Virus record (IMG/VR): IMGVR_UViG_3300030099_005086
Coordinates: 1-35,271 of that record
DNA length: 35,271 bases
Strand: one strand, 5' to 3'
DNA from: a virus
Shown: piece by piece, positions 33,001 to 35,271 of the stretch
How the letters are laid out: every line of letters begins with the position of its first letter
Position numbering within the stretch: the stretch's first letter is position 1
Program-made: the position numbers and the translations under genes
The notes under the pieces: generated by a model
The model's input: the letters and a program-made list of their open reading frames with translations, nothing else
Told to the model about the DNA's origin: nothing
Databases searched by the model: none

Positions 33001-35271
33001 ATAGTTTTTAATTCAACATCTTCTAAAACTAAATTAGATGCTTGTTGTTTAGGAGCTGTATATTCATATACATATAAATTAATATTACCTCTAAGGAATG
33101 GAGTTTGTTTATTATTACGTAAATAATATTCCTGATCTCCTATAAGAACACTTTTTTGATTATCAAAATACGGTGTAGTAGATATAGCATCTCCTAAACC
33201 TTCTACAAGAATAGATGAATTAATATCATTAATATTAACTAAACCATGATTTTTTAATTGATATTGCTTATCAGAAACAAATGCTTCAGATACTTCACCA
33301 GATCTTAGGTTAATTGCATTATATGCTCTACCACCTCTTAATATAAATCTTTGATTACCCTTTAATATTGATGACTCTTCTTTTGTACCTAGATAAGGAC
33401 TTTTAGTTCCTTTTCTTCTTTGATTAATTGACGGTGGTCTAACAGTTAAAAGCTCTTCAGATTCAAACATCTTTAATGCTCTTGCTGTTCCATTATTTAT
33501 AGAAGTTTCATCATTATAACCTTGAAATATAGAGCCAGAATTTGCAGTATAACCATCTTTTTCACGTAATATTCTGTTATATTCATTCTTTACTATATAT
33601 TCAAAAAGATTTAAAACTTCATCAGTAAGCTTTATACCTAAGTTAGGATCTTCTTCTACAGCTTTTCTAACAGCAAGCCTAACAAAATCAGCTGTATTTG
33701 TTTCAGCTATAACTCCTAAGTTAACTGGAGCAACTACAAAGTCTTTACCATCAGAATCTCTGTAAATATTTTTAGGATAAATCTTACCATTATTACTATT
33801 ATAAGAATCAGCTACATATACATCTAAGTTAGTTGAACTATAATCAATAACATTTGACTTACCAAATCTTATACTTTTCTTAGAGTTAGGATCAGAAAGC
33901 AAATTAGCAGCTAAGTCTCCAGACTTACCCATTGCAAGTTTTTTATTTTCAACACCTAATATTCTCAAAGGATTTAGAGCTCCAGCGTTTATTAAAGCTA
34001 AAAACTGTGGATCTTCTAATAAAGGATTATTTGCAATGTATGGGTCTTCTTTTAATTTAGCAACAAACTCTTGATTATTCATTTGTTGAATAAATCTTAA
34101 GTTATATGATGGTAACTGATGTGCCCATATTAAATTATTCTCAGCATCACGCATAACTGATGCACCAACAGACTCATCAAAGTTTGCATTGTTTAATCCT
34201 AAGTTTCTTAATCTACCTTTAACACCAACATTTTCTATAATCTGTGTTGTTGTAGTATCATCTTCTTTATCAGTTTCTATACGTTGTTGATTATAGAATA
34301 AGTTCTCACCTCTTAGTATAGACTCTTTAATCTCATTTAAAGCATCTACTGTGATAGGCTCTACAACTGTTTCATAAGAAGATACAAATCCAGATAATAT
34401 TCTTCTTTCAAGTTGATTCTTTCCAAGCTTTTTAATATCTCTTAGAGATAATATACTGTACTTAATATAGTTAGGATGAAGATAGATACCAGTAAGTTCT
34501 CTTATCTTTGTGCTATATTTATTAGATAGATCTTCTACTTGATTAATTGTAATCTTTTTATCTATCTCATTCATCTTTTGTTCAAGTGCTTCAAAAGTAT
34601 TTCTTACTTGATTTTGACCTTGTTTTGATAATAAGAAATTTACTTTACTTCTATTAGCTGCTCTCCAATATTCTATTTGTGAATTAGCATCATCCTTTCT
34701 ATTAGATGCATATGATATAACAACTCCTGTAGATGGATCTTTTACTAAATTTAAATTATCAACTCTAAATAGATTGAATGTTTTAGTTACTTTGTTAAAC
34801 CAATCAGGATTAGTTATAGTTGGTAATTCACCTTCTAATAATTGTTCAATACTTTCTTGTGATTGAATACCTATATCAAAAAAGAATTTATCTACAAATG
34901 CTTTTGTCTGAGGATTATTTTGAGAGTTATAATACATTCTTTGTAGAATAGCTATAGGATCTGTTTGATTAGCAACACTTTTTAAAATACCATTATAAAC
35001 AGATTCAAAATCAACTAAAACTCTTAATGCTATACGTGGATCTTTTTCTATAAAGTTTTCATCAGTGGTAGTTCTAGTATATATATTACCAAACTGATCT
35101 TTTTCTTCTACACTTATAGTAGCAATATATTCTCTAATTTCTCTAGCAACAGCTCTCTTATGATCACGCTGTGATGCTTCTTTTTCATATTGGTGCTCTC
35201 CTCCAGATTCATCATTATGATCCATATTCTCTATAATCTCTTCAAGTGAATCTTCAAATGAATCAATTAAC
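27087..35271 (-). CDS. Giant crAss-like virion RNA polymerase (N-terminus outside window)
   Basis: The frame stays open to the window edge (15 codons before the Met at 35225), so more than 2,700 residues are visible and the true start is outside. Counting from that Met, 'GADFDIDKLF' (DFDID at 1423-1427; bases 30945-30959) matches the DxDxD metal-binding loop of crAss-like virion RNA polymerases, single-chain enzymes of the double-psi beta-barrel type related to RNA-interference polymerases. They travel in the virion and transcribe early genes after ejection. At about 2225-2350 lies a macro-like domain with 'IYVFGDNLLKTGTAGQA', 'FGIPTKK' and 'FPQEGLGTGLA'. The rest is mostly helical, with no membrane segment seen. 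It is coupled (TAATG) to the nuclease-domain giant gene. Confidence 0.85.
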   Translation of the reverse strand, partial: LIDSFEDSLEEIIENMDHNDESGGEHQYEKEASQRDHKRAVAREIREYIATISVEEKDQFGNIYTRTTTDENFIEKDPRIALRVLVDFESVYNGILKSVANQTDPIAILQRMYYNSQNNPQTKAFVDKFFFDIGIQSQESIEQLLEGELPTITNPDWFNKVTKTFNLFRVDNLNLVKDPSTGVVISYASNRKDDANSQIEYWRAANRSKVNFLLSKQGQNQVRNTFEALEQKMNEIDKKITINQVEDLSNKYSTKIRELTGIYLHPNYIKYSILSLRDIKKLGKNQLERRILSGFVSSYETVVEPITVDALNEIKESILRGENLFYNQQRIETDKEDDTTTTQIIENVGVKGRLRNLGLNNANFDESVGASVMRDAENNLIWAHQLPSYNLRFIQQMNNQEFVAKLKEDPYIANNPLLEDPQFLALINAGALNPLRILGVENKKLAMGKSGDLAANLLSDPNSKKSIRFGKSNVIDYSSTNLDVYVADSYNSNNGKIYPKNIYRDSDGKDFVVAPVNLGVIAETNTADFVRLAVRKAVEEDPNLGIKLTDEVLNLFEYIVKNEYNRILREKDGYTANSGSIFQGYNDETSINNGTARALKMFESEELLTVRPPSINQRRKGTKSPYLGTKEESSILKGNQRFILRGGRAYNAINLRSGEVSEAFVSDKQYQLKNHGLVNINDINSSILVEGLGDAISTTPYFDNQKSVLIGDQEYYLRNNKQTPFLRGNINLYVYEYTAPKQQASNLVLEDVELKTITEVDNTAKVRLEELALEGLNYDDAIVRLQEEGIVIKDVISDAILSSVDEYLVYLGEIGALGRLSEQITNELGVSQDLGKGKYDYRPNYDSKIAAEQLNLKENNPDFNIAQIFVNNKINLSLFNQLRKGDNAIGTKDATDNVKREKQYSGSGPNISTLLPDVKNGIEHAITTVSQLTFTDPTFDQQFDISGEIGEDQGKKADAQMYTTAKGMRYMMYGIGKYNSSMNDLMNKIDIGEKVTADEFFGRNGFKENGAVINSKKFVYGDKYVYDKMSVFALTPEYTSLKDEQGNYTIPKLTREPLHNLRLKLERQEELTNTIAVAVPESGSKRAKRNVVDVTIATDPFTELNDNDFTALDASEFKEQVVNPSNKMEGVDARQIKLILGSEQNLNQEVTIKGINNNEPITVGELKNLYHQKISGRVRLKYLGKRNLTFSLSEAIDEVHKSVDRGKVTVKLESFLDMAVSGLKASQASPQMLAFFENNGQGNSRFNLNSQVTQQQFEELFLTFFSKKVLGERQPTVTAALVSDFGVKVLRRVTKVDENGSILESEIIRDAEYSENSQSIEANVKFTDPTNLSDIKRASIGDIVVDRLRHNVPELDTNGNPTGVYYTEFMMAPHHKEVMKYIKPGDTIPDFILDAFGLRIPSQDKHSAISLKLVDFLPVVYGSSMITAQELIEVSGADFDIDKLFMAIKEFYYADGKFSEYGKGTTPRQKYEDYIRYVVTTELRRKDSDINAAVKQWSNLGDTEEAFILYSAEGQAAIEKITSLIENNSERGLAKASSELNALLVAEAIEGIDEITAKQLDIIFKANKDLNGALELLGLPVTFNQYKEYVEKFGEPYLGALNNDLVDIRKGLVANEHVINTPGRTVGIANEPADIKLLNQFFKELKEEFPELMEEVEELGIDPNDLYGQARAWNNIKTGADGIGAIVRPNTGFSVLAENNVKLFANSNLIPTWNGQSLNDFGIYTERGKSAQEGIRKQYIISAFITAMTDNAKERLAAKLSITKKALPVVGTMIALGMNYKDALYHLKHPVIKEAVYAASLEGSIKSYINARIAALKDEFITEQGLTAKINSLNTEYIKEEINTKSFSVDLNQQDPFNSTQGVEGDNAAIQAEAEIAFLENFIKFINISDNVRDLNALTDLTKGIGDIDLIDQSFEKLGLELNNKDFDKHVADLITQASEQNIIPLTFDVRKVVKDKNQFLSTYYDIYNEFTKELLPVVFLSATKPFKRIYDTTLANFKNNFRVLDESRRNRIKKDITAFFGAKAYIKYLDRKGRADLTASLQNDFIYDDKTSDILRLENVVNNLQEQLEVQGIENKWLNSFVQYSDVYDLQNNDGISKLESNSWGRPPQSEIIDLEIDFANLYSIDPVNTTHLVHYLLLKDGLTYKSGTFMNTIPAVLLEDIINQIDNVHNAFKINEDSARFDSTFKTVFGATYDELFDEFLRGYTRHAANEFLIREIGQSNFTTKSRGMITVSEESPFEVTTEKKFTIDLTRENEDLIYVFGDNLLKTGTAGQAVIRGEENAFGIPTKKEPSVDAGAYMNDAELKQNKKAIDTAIQEILAQGKSVVFPQEGLGTGLAQLKQRAPKTYSYLKKELLNKFGFDNDTGNITNTQIAKNAQRILKNSPVVFNKDTGVASINMYKGVPIYFAKDGEITIRKRRVNKRGKISDRDIKKIRSNITKIKFNGFDLSPYVDKSGNTRYEFGFPASFLTTVVLDGKRQVVLFELDKVYRDREYAKDTNLDVMIARDETIALGVRADYRIGKILGSKYQTGIGEVYGQLKSKQEIVDYITAKNDKLERQIKNVEEALDVLENTDFDKILPRNKNVVDAVADGKTVNATNKEITIDGKKLNALLENSEKARVKSEESIDDSPNVNDVAIDIDDSKMDMLGSKLNQLLNGNKEEISTDFSIIENAFYDLRDNNDNFDQIKKDYKFSTPEGLVQSYESALELLPALSQEEFIEQIKKCY

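Noticed and set aside
1-35271. Stop-codon recoding as seen in some crAss-like phages
   Set aside because: TAA, TAG (10064-10066, 21472-21474) and TGA (10855-10857) all end plausible genes, and the giant frames are open without needing recoding.
1-35271. tRNA genes, CRISPR arrays, integrase or insertion sequences
   Set aside because: I looked in the gaps and at gene ends and saw no cloverleaf-like arms, no direct repeats with spacers, and no recombinase motifs.

Overview
The window is AT-rich, densely packed phage DNA and most resembles part of a crAss-like (Crassvirales-type) tailed phage of a marine or aquatic Bacteroidota host, probably a flavobacterium. Three things support this. A giant protein at the right edge carries DFDID, the metal-binding signature of crAss-like virion RNA polymerases. 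The genes fall into two large opposed blocks, as in crAss-like genomes. One phage gene encodes a signal peptide, many 'GCxDP..NYN..AN.DD.SC' repeats and a type IX secretion (T9SS) C-terminal sorting domain, a secretion route found only in Bacteroidota. TAA, TAG and TGA all behave as stops, so I see no recoding. I see no tRNA, rRNA, CRISPR array, integrase or transposase.

Left block (1-10066, + strand), replication and nucleotide metabolism. It holds the 3' end of an unidentified gene, two unknown proteins, a PD-(D/E)XK exonuclease, two more unknowns, a clear terminator (4609-4633), a 34-aa membrane microprotein coupled to a family B DNA polymerase, a DUF932-like protein, small genes including two zinc-ribbon proteins, a MazG/DUF1599-like protein and a spore-photoproduct-lyase-like radical SAM protein. 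The block ends in a symmetric hairpin (10048-10077) that probably terminates both convergent blocks.

Middle block (10088-21217, - strand), apparently one tightly packed late operon. Read from its promoter side (21.2 kb) it encodes a coiled-coil fibre-like protein, a LamG-like protein, a small protein, an outer-membrane-like lipoprotein, small coiled-coil/membrane proteins, a thioredoxin-fold protein with a lost active site, a Cys-containing small protein, and the T9SS cargo. Then come two paralogous beta-rich proteins, a run of very basic small proteins mixed with holin-like membrane proteins, a 23-residue CDGSH peptide and a staphylococcal-nuclease homologue. A plausible reading is virion appendage genes, an envelope-remodelling cassette, DNA-binding small proteins and lysis genes.

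Right block (21472-35271, - strand): two coupled giant genes. The upstream one (>2,700 codons, cut by the window edge) is the presumed virion RNA polymerase and also carries a macro-like domain. The downstream one (1,871 codons) holds a PD-(D/E)XK nuclease domain and a hydrophobic C-terminal region. Both are probably packaged and ejected with the DNA. One small + strand gene (21295-21471) sits alone between the - strand blocks, next to divergent Bacteroidota-type -7 elements.

Many junctions use a one-base stop/start overlap (TAATG or TGATG), which supports several microgenes shorter than 60 codons. No gap exceeds 300 bases; the largest is 8557-8682, which holds a long hairpin.
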